Source: a bacterium (GTDB lineage: Bacteria > Bacteroidota > Bacteroidia > Bacteroidales > Muribaculaceae). Taken from it: a DNA stretch of 45,449 bases. The stretch spans positions 1-45,449 of the forward strand of contig SFVH01000008.1 in the NCBI GenBank assembly GCA_004561555.1, read 5' to 3'. Positions 34,279 through 42,246 of the stretch are shown piece after piece. The first letter of the stretch is position 1. Each line of letters begins with the position of its first letter. A program made the translations under genes and the position numbers. The notes beneath the pieces were generated by a model. It made no database searches and was not told the origin of the DNA. It saw only the letters and a program-made list of their open reading frames with translations.

Positions 34279-36588
34279 TTAGCGCTTGATGAATTTTGCC
34301 GTTTCGACACCTCTATCAGATGTCACCTTAATCAAATACACTCCCGGAGCAAAAGAAGTGGCGTCGACAACCACACTTCCCTCTGCCCCTTCACGACATT
34401 CCACCACTGAGCCGGAGAGGCTCACCACCTCCATCCGGTGAGTGCCCGAAGGCAGAGTCACGACAACCACATCATCGGTCAGAGAAGGGCTCACAGCAAG
34501 ACTGTGTGAAGCAACGACACTCACACCGTTGCTTCGTTCTTGCTTTATCGTGACGTTGACTTCCGAAGCGCCGTCGGTAAAGGTAAGGGTGGCTGTACGG
34601 CTGTTTACCCGAGCGGGGAGCGCATCGTAGCCGATAGTGATTTCGTCGAGAGTTAACCCGTTAGGCTCACTTGTCACCCTACACCAATCGGCATCGCAAG
34701 CCACCGGTGTCTTGTAGCCGCAATAAGAGAACAAGGAGAATGTTGCCTCGCCGGCATCCTTACCCACCTCAATCACCTCGGGCGACTGCGCCGACATCAC
34801 GGAATGAAACAGATAAGGGTAGATGGCATAGGACGTATGATTTTTGCCGGCAGGGAAATAGTCGGCGGCGGAAATCCATTCGCCTTTTTTGAGGAAATAG
34901 GCAGTGTTACCATGGTCGCGAAATTCGGCTGTAGCAAACGACACCTTACAGGTCTCGCTCTTTTCCGGGATGCCGCTCACCACGATAAAAAACTCGTCGG
35001 TCACCAATACAGGCTTTGAAAACTCAAAAGCTGTGCCCACCAACGACCCTCCGGCTGAAGGAGTGTCAAGTTCGAACACATCCCATGAGGCGAAATCCAA
35101 CTGCTCGCCGGGGAGCCCGTTGTCACTCTTGCAAAGAGCCACCTTCACTCCTGCTATTTGGTCGATGACTTCAGTGGCTGTAGCCTCGGTGAAGTAGACC
35201 ACCGCTCCCGAAATCCACACAGGGCGCGACGGGGCTGAAAACTTCTCCGCATACTCGGTAATCTTCCAAGTGTTTGACCCCGGGAAAACGCTCTCGCCGT
35301 CCAGGCTGAACGTAAACAAATTGTCATCCGGCAACAGATTATTCACAAAACCCTCATATTCCACCGACACCGTTTCAGTTGCCGACGACTCGCCGTGGGA
35401 GTTTTTTGCCGTCAGCAGCACAGCCTGTTGATGTTGATAGGCGAAACCTACTTGCGGTGTCTCTTCGTTGGAGGTGAAATATTGCGTATTGTCGGGGTCA
35501 ACACCCGTGAAAGTCCACTCCCATTCGGTAGGGAACCCCGCCGAAGCGTCAAAAAATTTCACCGGAGCAAGCGGCGCCACCATCGGTAGCCGCGTAGCTG
35601 AATAGCGGAATGTTGCCGGGAGTCCTATTTTTGCCGTCGGTGCGGTACCGGTAACCGTAACATAGCCGGCGATGGTCTTGCTGCTACGGTTTGTGCCGTC
35701 GCCAACGGTTAAGGTCACATCGTATGTTCCGTCTTTGGTGTAGTAGACATCGGGGTATTGGTCGGTCGACATCTCAGGGGTACCACCGGGGAACTGCCAA
35801 TACCAACTCGTGGGATTGCCCTTTGAAGCATCGGCAAATTGCACTATCTCGCCCGTGGTCACATCTACGTTAGTCACCTCTCCTGCCCCAACTATTTGAA
35901 GTGCGTCGATATAGTAATCGCCCATATAACCCTTGTTCTCGTAGTTGGCGGTGTTGCCATATTCAAACATCAATTTGACAGTCTTGCCGGCATAAGCGGT
36001 GAGGTTGACATTAACCTTATGCCAATACCACGTTTTCACCTCCTTCTCATCCAAGCAATTCCACAACGTTTCCCATGAGGCACCTCCGTCGGTGCTTATC
36101 TGAATCGTCAACGAGCAATAGCTCTCGGAAAGGTTATAGGAATAGCCCACATAGGCGGTTAGCGAAGCATTTTGCGGGATGTCGATGCTTGGAGTGACCG
36201 CTTGAGCTATGCCTCGATTCCACACCTTGTAGTCGCCCTCAATAAATAGTGACTGCTTATCCGTAGGGTCGATTTCCGTGAATGCCTTACCAGCTGATGA
36301 TGTCTTCATCTGCCAGCCGAATGTTTCGGCATCAGTGAGAGTCCATTCCTCGGCACCATCGTCAAAATTCTCCGACCATATCACCGTAGGCTCGCCTTCT
36401 CCGGCATTCAAGCAAGTAAATGCGGCCTTCAAGTCTCCGCTTTCATCCTGTAATCCGAGATTAGCAGTAGAGAAAGTAATAGGTTGACTGGCAGGAAGTT
36501 TGTGAATACTATTCAATGGCATTGCCGTTTGTGCCGACATAACACCCCCGGCAAAAGTTAAAAATGCGAGAATTATTGACTTTTTCAT
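34279..36588 (-). CDS. Large secreted PKD/BACON-like protein with T9SS sorting domain
   Basis: This 769-residue protein starts with a signal peptide (MKKSIILAFLTFAGGVMSA). A lectin-like 'choice-of-anchor' domain follows (residues ~70-235: SENFDDGAEEWTL, SLTIQISTDGGASWETLW, GYMGDYYIDALQIVG). Then come two PKD-type domains (VQFADASKGNPTSWYWQFPGG; VKFFDASAGFPTEWEWTF), a middle region, a BACON-like domain (~600-685: ACDADWCRVTSEPNG ... NSRTATLTFTDG) and a T9SS-type C-terminal domain (~686-769: MEVVSLSGSVVECREG, PGVYLIKVTSDRG). T9SS exports proteins to the cell surface in Bacteroidota; no T9SS machinery gene is in the window. No catalytic domain is visible, so adhesion or matrix binding is the likely role. 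Confidence 0.78.
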   Translation of the reverse strand: MKKSIILAFLTFAGGVMSAQTAMPLNSIHKLPASQPITFSTANLGLQDESGDLKAAFTCLNAGEGEPTVIWSENFDDGAEEWTLTDAETFGWQMKTSSAGKAFTEIDPTDKQSLFIEGDYKVWNRGIAQAVTPSIDIPQNASLTAYVGYSYNLSESYCSLTIQISTDGGASWETLWNCLDEKEVKTWYWHKVNVNLTAYAGKTVKLMFEYGNTANYENKGYMGDYYIDALQIVGAGEVTNVDVTTGEIVQFADASKGNPTSWYWQFPGGTPEMSTDQYPDVYYTKDGTYDVTLTVGDGTNRSSKTIAGYVTVTGTAPTAKIGLPATFRYSATRLPMVAPLAPVKFFDASAGFPTEWEWTFTGVDPDNTQYFTSNEETPQVGFAYQHQQAVLLTAKNSHGESSATETVSVEYEGFVNNLLPDDNLFTFSLDGESVFPGSNTWKITEYAEKFSAPSRPVWISGAVVYFTEATATEVIDQIAGVKVALCKSDNGLPGEQLDFASWDVFELDTPSAGGSLVGTAFEFSKPVLVTDEFFIVVSGIPEKSETCKVSFATAEFRDHGNTAYFLKKGEWISAADYFPAGKNHTSYAIYPYLFHSVMSAQSPEVIEVGKDAGEATFSLFSYCGYKTPVACDADWCRVTSEPNGLTLDEITIGYDALPARVNSRTATLTFTDGASEVNVTIKQERSNGVSVVASHSLAVSPSLTDDVVVVTLPSGTHRMEVVSLSGSVVECREGAEGSVVVDATSFAPGVYLIKVTSDRGVETAKFIKR

Positions 36589-36930
36589 GTTTTACTAATA
36601 TTTTGTTGCAAAATAATAGATAAATTTTGTAAAACACAAGATTATCTTTGCCAAATGTTGGAAAAACATGCATTTTTATCTCAGTTTACCATAATGTTTA
36701 TTCAAATATTGCATAATAATCCGTAGCATAATGCTCGTCGGCATCGGGGCTTTGGCAACTGCCGCCACGGGGTATCCACGGGAAAAAGTGACGTACACGC
36801 CGACGTGATGATGTGAAACAGGCTTTTCATTGCTACTCTCGGGCATGAACAGATATCGAGGAATGTCAGCAAAATTTTGAAGCTCGAATAAATATTAGTA
36901 TTTTTGTCACTCACTATTACAAACACCGAG
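36589..36930 (+). other. Intergenic region with possible structured RNA
   Basis: This 342-nt gap separates two divergent genes. On + it holds an exact -7-like TATCTTTG (36643-36650) that faces no long gene. About 85 nt on is a 7-bp perfect stem CGTCGGC (36736-36742) / GCCGACG (36799-36805) enclosing GGC-AACT-GCC and a repeated CCACGGG. A 25-codon open frame (36731-36808, beginning MLVGIGALATAATG) overlaps the stem, without family resemblance. I find no clear terminator, so an RNA gene is not proven. The right end holds the SDR promoter. The far left would contain the promoter for the - strand secreted-protein genes, but I see no exact match. Confidence 0.35.
36874..36906 (+). promoter_or_regulatory. 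Bacteroidota promoter (-33 TTTTG, -7 TATTTTTG) for SDR-S41-tcdA
   Basis: TTTTG (36874-36878) and TATTTTTG (36899-36906) are 20 nt apart, an exact vegetative promoter match. The SDR ATG is at 36931, leaving a leader of roughly 18 nt. Confidence 0.82.
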
Positions 36931-37656
36931 ATGAAGAAAGTGATTATCCTTGGCGCAACATCGGGCATCGGACTCGAAGTGGCTAAACTCCTTTGGGCTG
37001 AGGGGGTGGAGATAGGCATCGCCGGGCGTCGAAAACAGATGCTCGAAGAGATTGCAGCCTCCATGGGCGACAGAGTCACAACGAAGGTTATCGACGTAAC
37101 GAGCGAGGATGCCGACAGCGAGCTGTTGCACCTTGCAGAGATGATGGGCGGCGTGGACACCATCTTTATCAGCTCGGGCATCGGCAGCCAAAACAAAATG
37201 CTGCAAGCCGACATCGAGATTGCCACCACACAAACCAATGTTGTGGGATTTACCCGAATGATTGGCGCGGCATTTCGCTATTTTGCCGACCGCGGTGGCG
37301 GACATATAGGTGTGATTTCGAGCATCGCCGGCACAAAAGGCCTCGGTGCCGCCCCGGCATATTCCGCCACGAAGCGATTTCAGAACACCTATGTGCAGTG
37401 TCTTGCCCAACTGTCATTGATGCGCAAGGCAAACGTTACCTTCACGGATATCCGTCCGGGCTTCGTCGACACCAACCTTCTTCGCTCGGGCTCCTATCCG
37501 ATGTTGCTGAAGCCGCAGAGAGTGGCTCGCCTCATCGTCAAAGCATTGAAGCGCAGGAAGCGTGTGGCGGTAATCGATTGGCGATACCGCATATTGGTGG
37601 CTTTGTGGCGACTTATCCCGCGTTTTATTTGGGAACGATTGAATATTACAAACTAA
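36931..37656 (+). CDS. SDR-family oxidoreductase
   Basis: This 241-residue protein of the short-chain dehydrogenase family has the nucleotide motif GATSGIGLEVAKLL, the N-A-G-type loop (ISSGIGSQNKM) and the catalytic serine plus Y-x3-K (VISSIAGTKG ... PAYSATKRF). The RPGFVDTNL segment is the usual post-active-site block. An in-frame TTG at 36904 is rejected because it lies inside the -7 box; the ATG at 36931 fits the family start MKKVIILGATSGIG. The C-terminal part is hydrophobic and basic (YRILVALWRLIPRFIWERL), suggesting membrane association. Substrate unknown; 11 nt before the S41 gene. Confidence 0.85.
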   Translation: MKKVIILGATSGIGLEVAKLLWAEGVEIGIAGRRKQMLEEIAASMGDRVTTKVIDVTSEDADSELLHLAEMMGGVDTIFISSGIGSQNKMLQADIEIATTQTNVVGFTRMIGAAFRYFADRGGGHIGVISSIAGTKGLGAAPAYSATKRFQNTYVQCLAQLSLMRKANVTFTDIRPGFVDTNLLRSGSYPMLLKPQRVARLIVKALKRRKRVAVIDWRYRILVALWRLIPRFIWERLNITN

Positions 37657-37667
37657 CACATTTCGAT

Positions 37668-40600
37668 ATGAACAGACTAAAGTTTTCTATTCTTGCGGTT
37701 GCTTCGGCCGCGGCTCTGTCGACTTCGGCAATAGAGCCGTTGTGGCTGCGCGACGTAAAAATTTCGCCCGACGGCACACACATAGCATTCACCTATAAAG
37801 GTGACATCTACAAGGTGGAATCAAGCGGCGGTGATGCCGTGCGCCTCACTACACAACCCTCCGTTGAAGCCAATCCGGTGTGGAGCGCCGACAGCAAGCT
37901 CATTGCCTTTGCCTCCGACCGCTTCGGCAACAACGACATTTTTGTGATTGATGCGCAAGGAGGCGAGCCTCGCCGACTCTCCTACAACTCGCTGTCGGAA
38001 ATTCCTCAAGCGTTTTCGCCCGACGGTAAATATGTGTATTTCACCGCCAACAATCAAAAGCCTGCCGTATCGGCGCTCTATCCCGGCGTACTTTTCGAAC
38101 TCTATCGTGTGGCTGTAGAGGGGGGACGTGCAGAGCAAGTGCTGCCCACTCCTGCTGAGGCTCTGTCGTTTGCCTCCGACGGCTCGATGTTTTTATATCA
38201 AGACCGCAAAGGCTATGAAGACGTGTGGCGCAAACATCACACCTCGTCGGTGACTCGCGACATCTGGAGCTACGACACTGCTACGGGCAAACACACCAAC
38301 CTCACCTCACATCCGGGCGAAGACCTCGACCCGGTGATGATGTCCGACGGCAACACTTTTTATTTTCTCAGCGAGCGCAACGGCGGGTCGATGAACGTAT
38401 ACGTCTCCTCTCTCTCCCGGCCCTCCGTTGCTGAAGCGGTGACTGATTTTGCCACCCACCCGGTGAGATTTCTCTCTGCCGACATGGCGGGAAACCTTTG
38501 CTTCACCTACGATGGCGAGATTTACACGAAAGCCGTCAACTCGGAACCCGAGAAGGTGAAAATCAATATCATCAGAGACGACATTGAAATGCCCGAAAAG
38601 CTGACACTCACCTCCGGCATCAAGTCGGCAAGTGTGTCGCCCGACGGCAAGCAGGTGGCATTTGTAACCCGTGGCAATGTGTTTGTCACATCAGTGGAAT
38701 ACGGCACCACAAAGCAAGTGACTGCCACCATAGAGGCTGAAGCCGATGTGGATTTCGGCAACGACAATCGTTCGCTGGTCTATGCTTCGGAGCGCAACGG
38801 AAGATGGAACATCTACAAAGCCTCGATTGCTCGCAGCGAAGACCTCAACTTCCCGAATGCCACACTAATCGACGAGCAACCGCTGTTTGCCGACAACAGC
38901 GTGGAGCGGCAATCGCCGAAGTTTTCGCCCGACGGCAAGAAGTTGGCGTTCATTCAAGATGAAGTGAAACTGATGGTGCTGGATGTGGCTTCGGGCACAG
39001 TGAGCCAAGTGACCGATGGCACTCAGAATTTTGCCGGCGGCTTCAACTACGACTGGTCGCCCGACGGCAAATGGCTCGCCCTGGAATATATTGCCAACGG
39101 ACATGAGCCGTATAGCGACATCGCCATTGTGAAAGCCGACGGCTCCGAAAAGCCCATAAATCTTACGGGAAGCGGTTATTTCAGTATGCAACCTCGATGG
39201 GTGATGGAGGGCAACGCCTTATTGTTTCTCACCGACCGCTACGGCATGCGAAACCACGCTTCGTGGGGCTCGTTGGAAGACGTGATGCTGGTGTTTATGA
39301 ATAAAGATGCCTACGACAAGTATCGCCTGAGCGAAGAAGACTATGAGCTGCTCAAAGAACTCGAGAGCGAACAGAAGAAAGACAACGAGGAGGCTGACAA
39401 GCCTAAGAAGAAAGGGAAGAAATCGGATAAGAAAGGCGACGAGAAGAAAGACAACGAGAAGACTATTGATGTGCAACTAACAGGCATCACCGACCGTATC
39501 GTGCGACTCACACCCAACTCTTCAAGCATCTCCGACGCAATCATCACCGACGACGGTAAGAGCCTCTACTACCTCTCGGCTTTTGAAGAAGGCTACGACC
39601 TGTGGAAACTTTCGCTGCGCGAGGAAAGTACCGAACTGGTGAAAAAGCTTAACACCTCAAGCGCTTCGATGCAAGCCGATGATGAAGGCAACATCTATAT
39701 CCTCGGGGGAAGCAAGATGAAAAAGCTCACCCCCTCGAGCGACAAACTCGAAGACATCTCTTTTAAAGCTGTGATGACACTCAACCACGCCGCCGAAAGA
39801 GAGTATATGTTTGAGCACGTGTGCCGCCAGGAAGCTCGCCACTTCTATGTGGAGGATATGCACGGTGTGGATTGGGACGCAATGACCGCCGCTTATCGCA
39901 AATTTTTGCCTCATATCAACAATAATGCCGATTTTGCCGAACTGCTCAGCGAGATGCTCGGCGAACTCAACGTGTCGCACACCGGAGGCCGCTATCGCCC
40001 GGGAGCAAAGGGCGAAAAGACCGCCAACCTCGGCTTGCTTTACGACCTCACATGGACTGACAAAGGAATGAAGGTGGAAGAAGTGATTGCCGGAGGTCCT
40101 TTTGACAGAGCAACAACAAAAGTGAAGCCCGGAGTGATTGTGGAGACAATCAACGGCATGACTATTGCGGAAAACAGCGACTTCTACTCTATGCTCAACG
40201 GTGTGGGTGAAAAGAAGACTCTCATCGGTTTCTATGACCCCTCTTCGGGAAATAGATGGGAGGAAGTGGTACGCCCGATTTCCAACAGCGAGTGCGACGA
40301 ACTGCTCTACAAGCGGTGGGTGCAAAAGCGCGCCGAGGATGTGGAGCGCCGAAGCAACGGCAGATTGGGATATGTGCACATCGAATCGATGAACGACGAC
40401 AGCTTCCGCACTGTCTACTCCGATGTGCTCGGCAAATATAACAAGAAAGAAGGCATCGTGATTGACACTCGTTTTAACGGCGGCGGCCGACTGCACGAAG
40501 ACATTGAAATATTGTTTAGCGGCGAGAAGTATCTCACTCAAGAATACCGCGGTCGCGCCTCTTGCGACATGCCGAGCCGCCGCTGGAACAAGCCGTCGAT

Positions 40601-40916
40601 TATGGTGCAAGGCGAAGCCAACTATTCTAATGCCCACGGCACTCCCTGGGTGTATAAATACAAACACCTCGGCAAACTGGTGGGAGCACCGGTGCCCGGC
40701 ACGATGACGAGTGTGTGGTGGGAAACGCTGCAAGACCCGACATTAATCTTCGGCACTCCGGTGATAGGCTATCGCACTGCTGAAGGCACATTCCTCGAAA
40801 ACTCCCAACTTGAGCCTGATGTGTATGTGCTCAATGCTCCGGAAGATGCGCTCACCGGCGAAGACACTCAGTTGCTACGTGCCGTCGACGAACTGTTGAA
40901 GCAATTAGACAAATAA
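37668..40916 (+). CDS. Tricorn-like S41 family protease
   Basis: The chosen start at 37668 gives 1082 residues with signal-peptide-like MNRLKFSILAVASAAALSTSA. The first ~600 residues are a beta-propeller array with TolB/PD40-type blades (VSPDGKQVAFVTRGNVF, WSPDGKWLALEYIANG). A strongly charged Lys/Glu/Asp linker follows at about residues 565-600 (for example KPKKKGKKSDKKGDEKKD). The C-terminal part has a helical bundle with the tricorn-type SH pair (VSHTGGRYRPG), a PDZ-like segment, and the S41 core DTRFNGGGRL with serine in EANYSNAHGTPW. Tricorn relatives degrade peptides after an initial endoprotease. Location is probably periplasmic. It lies between the SDR (11 nt) and tcdA (4 nt). Confidence 0.88.
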   Translation: MNRLKFSILAVASAAALSTSAIEPLWLRDVKISPDGTHIAFTYKGDIYKVESSGGDAVRLTTQPSVEANPVWSADSKLIAFASDRFGNNDIFVIDAQGGEPRRLSYNSLSEIPQAFSPDGKYVYFTANNQKPAVSALYPGVLFELYRVAVEGGRAEQVLPTPAEALSFASDGSMFLYQDRKGYEDVWRKHHTSSVTRDIWSYDTATGKHTNLTSHPGEDLDPVMMSDGNTFYFLSERNGGSMNVYVSSLSRPSVAEAVTDFATHPVRFLSADMAGNLCFTYDGEIYTKAVNSEPEKVKINIIRDDIEMPEKLTLTSGIKSASVSPDGKQVAFVTRGNVFVTSVEYGTTKQVTATIEAEADVDFGNDNRSLVYASERNGRWNIYKASIARSEDLNFPNATLIDEQPLFADNSVERQSPKFSPDGKKLAFIQDEVKLMVLDVASGTVSQVTDGTQNFAGGFNYDWSPDGKWLALEYIANGHEPYSDIAIVKADGSEKPINLTGSGYFSMQPRWVMEGNALLFLTDRYGMRNHASWGSLEDVMLVFMNKDAYDKYRLSEEDYELLKELESEQKKDNEEADKPKKKGKKSDKKGDEKKDNEKTIDVQLTGITDRIVRLTPNSSSISDAIITDDGKSLYYLSAFEEGYDLWKLSLREESTELVKKLNTSSASMQADDEGNIYILGGSKMKKLTPSSDKLEDISFKAVMTLNHAAEREYMFEHVCRQEARHFYVEDMHGVDWDAMTAAYRKFLPHINNNADFAELLSEMLGELNVSHTGGRYRPGAKGEKTANLGLLYDLTWTDKGMKVEEVIAGGPFDRATTKVKPGVIVETINGMTIAENSDFYSMLNGVGEKKTLIGFYDPSSGNRWEEVVRPISNSECDELLYKRWVQKRAEDVERRSNGRLGYVHIESMNDDSFRTVYSDVLGKYNKKEGIVIDTRFNGGGRLHEDIEILFSGEKYLTQEYRGRASCDMPSRRWNKPSIMVQGEANYSNAHGTPWVYKYKHLGKLVGAPVPGTMTSVWWETLQDPTLIFGTPVIGYRTAEGTFLENSQLEPDVYVLNAPEDALTGEDTQLLRAVDELLKQLDK

Positions 40917-40920
40917 GGTT

Positions 40921-41679
40921 ATGCAACCTGAATATTATCAACGCACGGAGTTGCTCGTGGGCAGCCTTGCCATGCAAGAGCTGCGCCGGGCACGCGTGGC
41001 GGTGTTTGGCGTGGGCGGCGTGGGCAGCTGGGCGGTGGAGAGCCTCGTGCGTAGCGGCATCGAGCATCTCACCCTGGTGGATTTCGACACTGTCGCCGCC
41101 TCCAACATCAACCGACAGTTGCCTGCCACCACCCTCACTGTCGGACAGCCGAAGGCGGAGGTGTTGCGCCAAAGGATGCTTGAAATCAATCCGGAAGCCT
41201 GCATAGAAATACGCAACGAAGCATACACGCCCCTCAATGGCTCAACATTCGACCTCTCCGCCTACGACTACATTATCGATGCCATCGACAGCATCGACTG
41301 CAAAGCTCATCTCATCATAGAGAGTTGCCGCAGCAAAGCGGTGTTGTTTTCATCGATGGGCGCGGCATTGAAGATTGACCCCTCGCGCATCGGCATCGCA
41401 GAGTTTTGGAAGGTGAAAGGCTGCCCGTTGGCGGCATCACTGAGGCGACGATTCAAGAAATCGGGAGTGTTTCCAAGAAGGAAATTTAAGTGTGTGTATA
41501 GCGACGAACTACTCAAGAATCACGACCTGACACTCACAGAAGACCACACCACAACATCCGCCTCGCCCACAGCCGGGAAACGCCCCAACGGCACTGTGGC
41601 TCATATCACCGCCATCTTCGGCTTTACGCTGGCGTCGTTGGTGGTGCGGCATATAGTGGACAAGACTAACAGCGAATGA
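40921..41679 (+). CDS. tcdA: tRNA threonylcarbamoyladenosine dehydratase (E1-like)
   Basis: TcdA (CsdL) uses ATP to cyclise t6A37 of ANN-decoding tRNAs to ct6A. The 252-residue protein has the ThiF/E1 nucleotide fold: VAVFGVGGVGSWAVESLVRSG, LVDFDTVAASNINRQLPA and DYIIDAIDSIDCKA, the standard TcdA blocks. The DPSRI...K-x-C segment near residue 160-170 (VKGCPLAASLRRRFKK) is also family-like. It starts 4 nt after the S41 stop and is the last gene before the Fur promoter; I see no terminator, so read-through is possible. Confidence 0.93.
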   Translation: MQPEYYQRTELLVGSLAMQELRRARVAVFGVGGVGSWAVESLVRSGIEHLTLVDFDTVAASNINRQLPATTLTVGQPKAEVLRQRMLEINPEACIEIRNEAYTPLNGSTFDLSAYDYIIDAIDSIDCKAHLIIESCRSKAVLFSSMGAALKIDPSRIGIAEFWKVKGCPLAASLRRRFKKSGVFPRRKFKCVYSDELLKNHDLTLTEDHTTTSASPTAGKRPNGTVAHITAIFGFTLASLVVRHIVDKTNSE

Positions 41680-41723
41680 TGAAATTTTTCCGCAAATGTA
41701 AGGCTGATTCGACTGAAAAGCAT

Positions 41724-41731
41724 TAACTTTG
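41724..41731 (+). promoter_or_regulatory. -7 box (TAACTTTG) just before the fur start
   Basis: TAACTTTG matches TAnnTTTG. It ends only 8 nt before the ATG at 41740, so a transcript starting ~7 nt downstream would carry almost no leader. No -33 TTTG is present at the usual distance. Confidence 0.6.
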
Positions 41732-41739
41732 TGCTTGGT

Positions 41740-42219
41740 ATGACAACAACCGACGACAAGTCATATTATATTGCAAAAGCCAAACTCGCCGAATATCTCG
41801 ACAACAGGCATATGCGAAAAACTCCGGAACGATTTATGATTCTGGAGGTGGTGATGGCTCACAACGACCATTTCGGAGTGGATGATATCTATGAAGATTT
41901 GGAAGAGAGGTCGTATCATGTGAGCCGCTCCACTGTGTACAACACTATGGAGCTGCTTTGCAACTGCTCGCTCGTAAGAAAGCATCAGTTTGGCACCAAC
42001 AAGCAATCGCTCTATGAGAAAGTAATCTCCACGGGTAATCATCACCATCTTATCTGCACCGAATGTGGCAAAATCAAAGAGGTGAAAGACCTTGAGTTGA
42101 TACATCTCATCGGCGACCGCAAATACGGCTCTTTCAGCGTATCATATATTTCGCTGTACGTATATGGAGTGTGTGCCACATGCCGACGGAAAAAAAGAAA
42201 ATCAAAAACTACAAAATAA
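41740..42219 (+). CDS. fur: Fur-family metal-dependent regulator
   Basis: The chosen ATG at 41740 gives a 159-residue protein beginning MTTTDDKSYYIAKAKLAEYLD; a GTG at 41731 falls in the -7 box and is less likely. The winged helix is RHMRKTPERFMILEVVMAHN ... STVYNTMELLC, and the metal-binding part is NHHHLICTECGKIKEV with CATC as zinc ligands. It looks more like Fur or Zur than PerR: it lacks the RFDxxTxDHxHF pattern of the other regulator in this window. A short basic tail ends it (RRKKRKSKTTK). It sits 27 nt before purA. What it senses cannot be read from sequence. Confidence 0.9.
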   Translation: MTTTDDKSYYIAKAKLAEYLDNRHMRKTPERFMILEVVMAHNDHFGVDDIYEDLEERSYHVSRSTVYNTMELLCNCSLVRKHQFGTNKQSLYEKVISTGNHHHLICTECGKIKEVKDLELIHLIGDRKYGSFSVSYISLYVYGVCATCRRKKRKSKTTK

Positions 42220-42246
42220 ACCAACAGAAAAATTGTTTTACAAATC

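Noticed and set aside
36904..36930. TTG start for the SDR gene
   Set aside because: It overlaps the -7 box, and the ATG at 36931 begins the standard SDR N-terminus.
37398..37667. A 90-codon extension upstream of the S41 protease start
   Set aside because: It overlaps the SDR gene in another frame, and the start at 37668 gives a proper signal peptide right after the SDR stop.
39657..40733. A 358-codon open frame antisense to the tricorn-like protease
   Set aside because: It lies entirely within the protease gene, contains many histidine and alanine codons expected from the reverse reading, and has no start context or family match.
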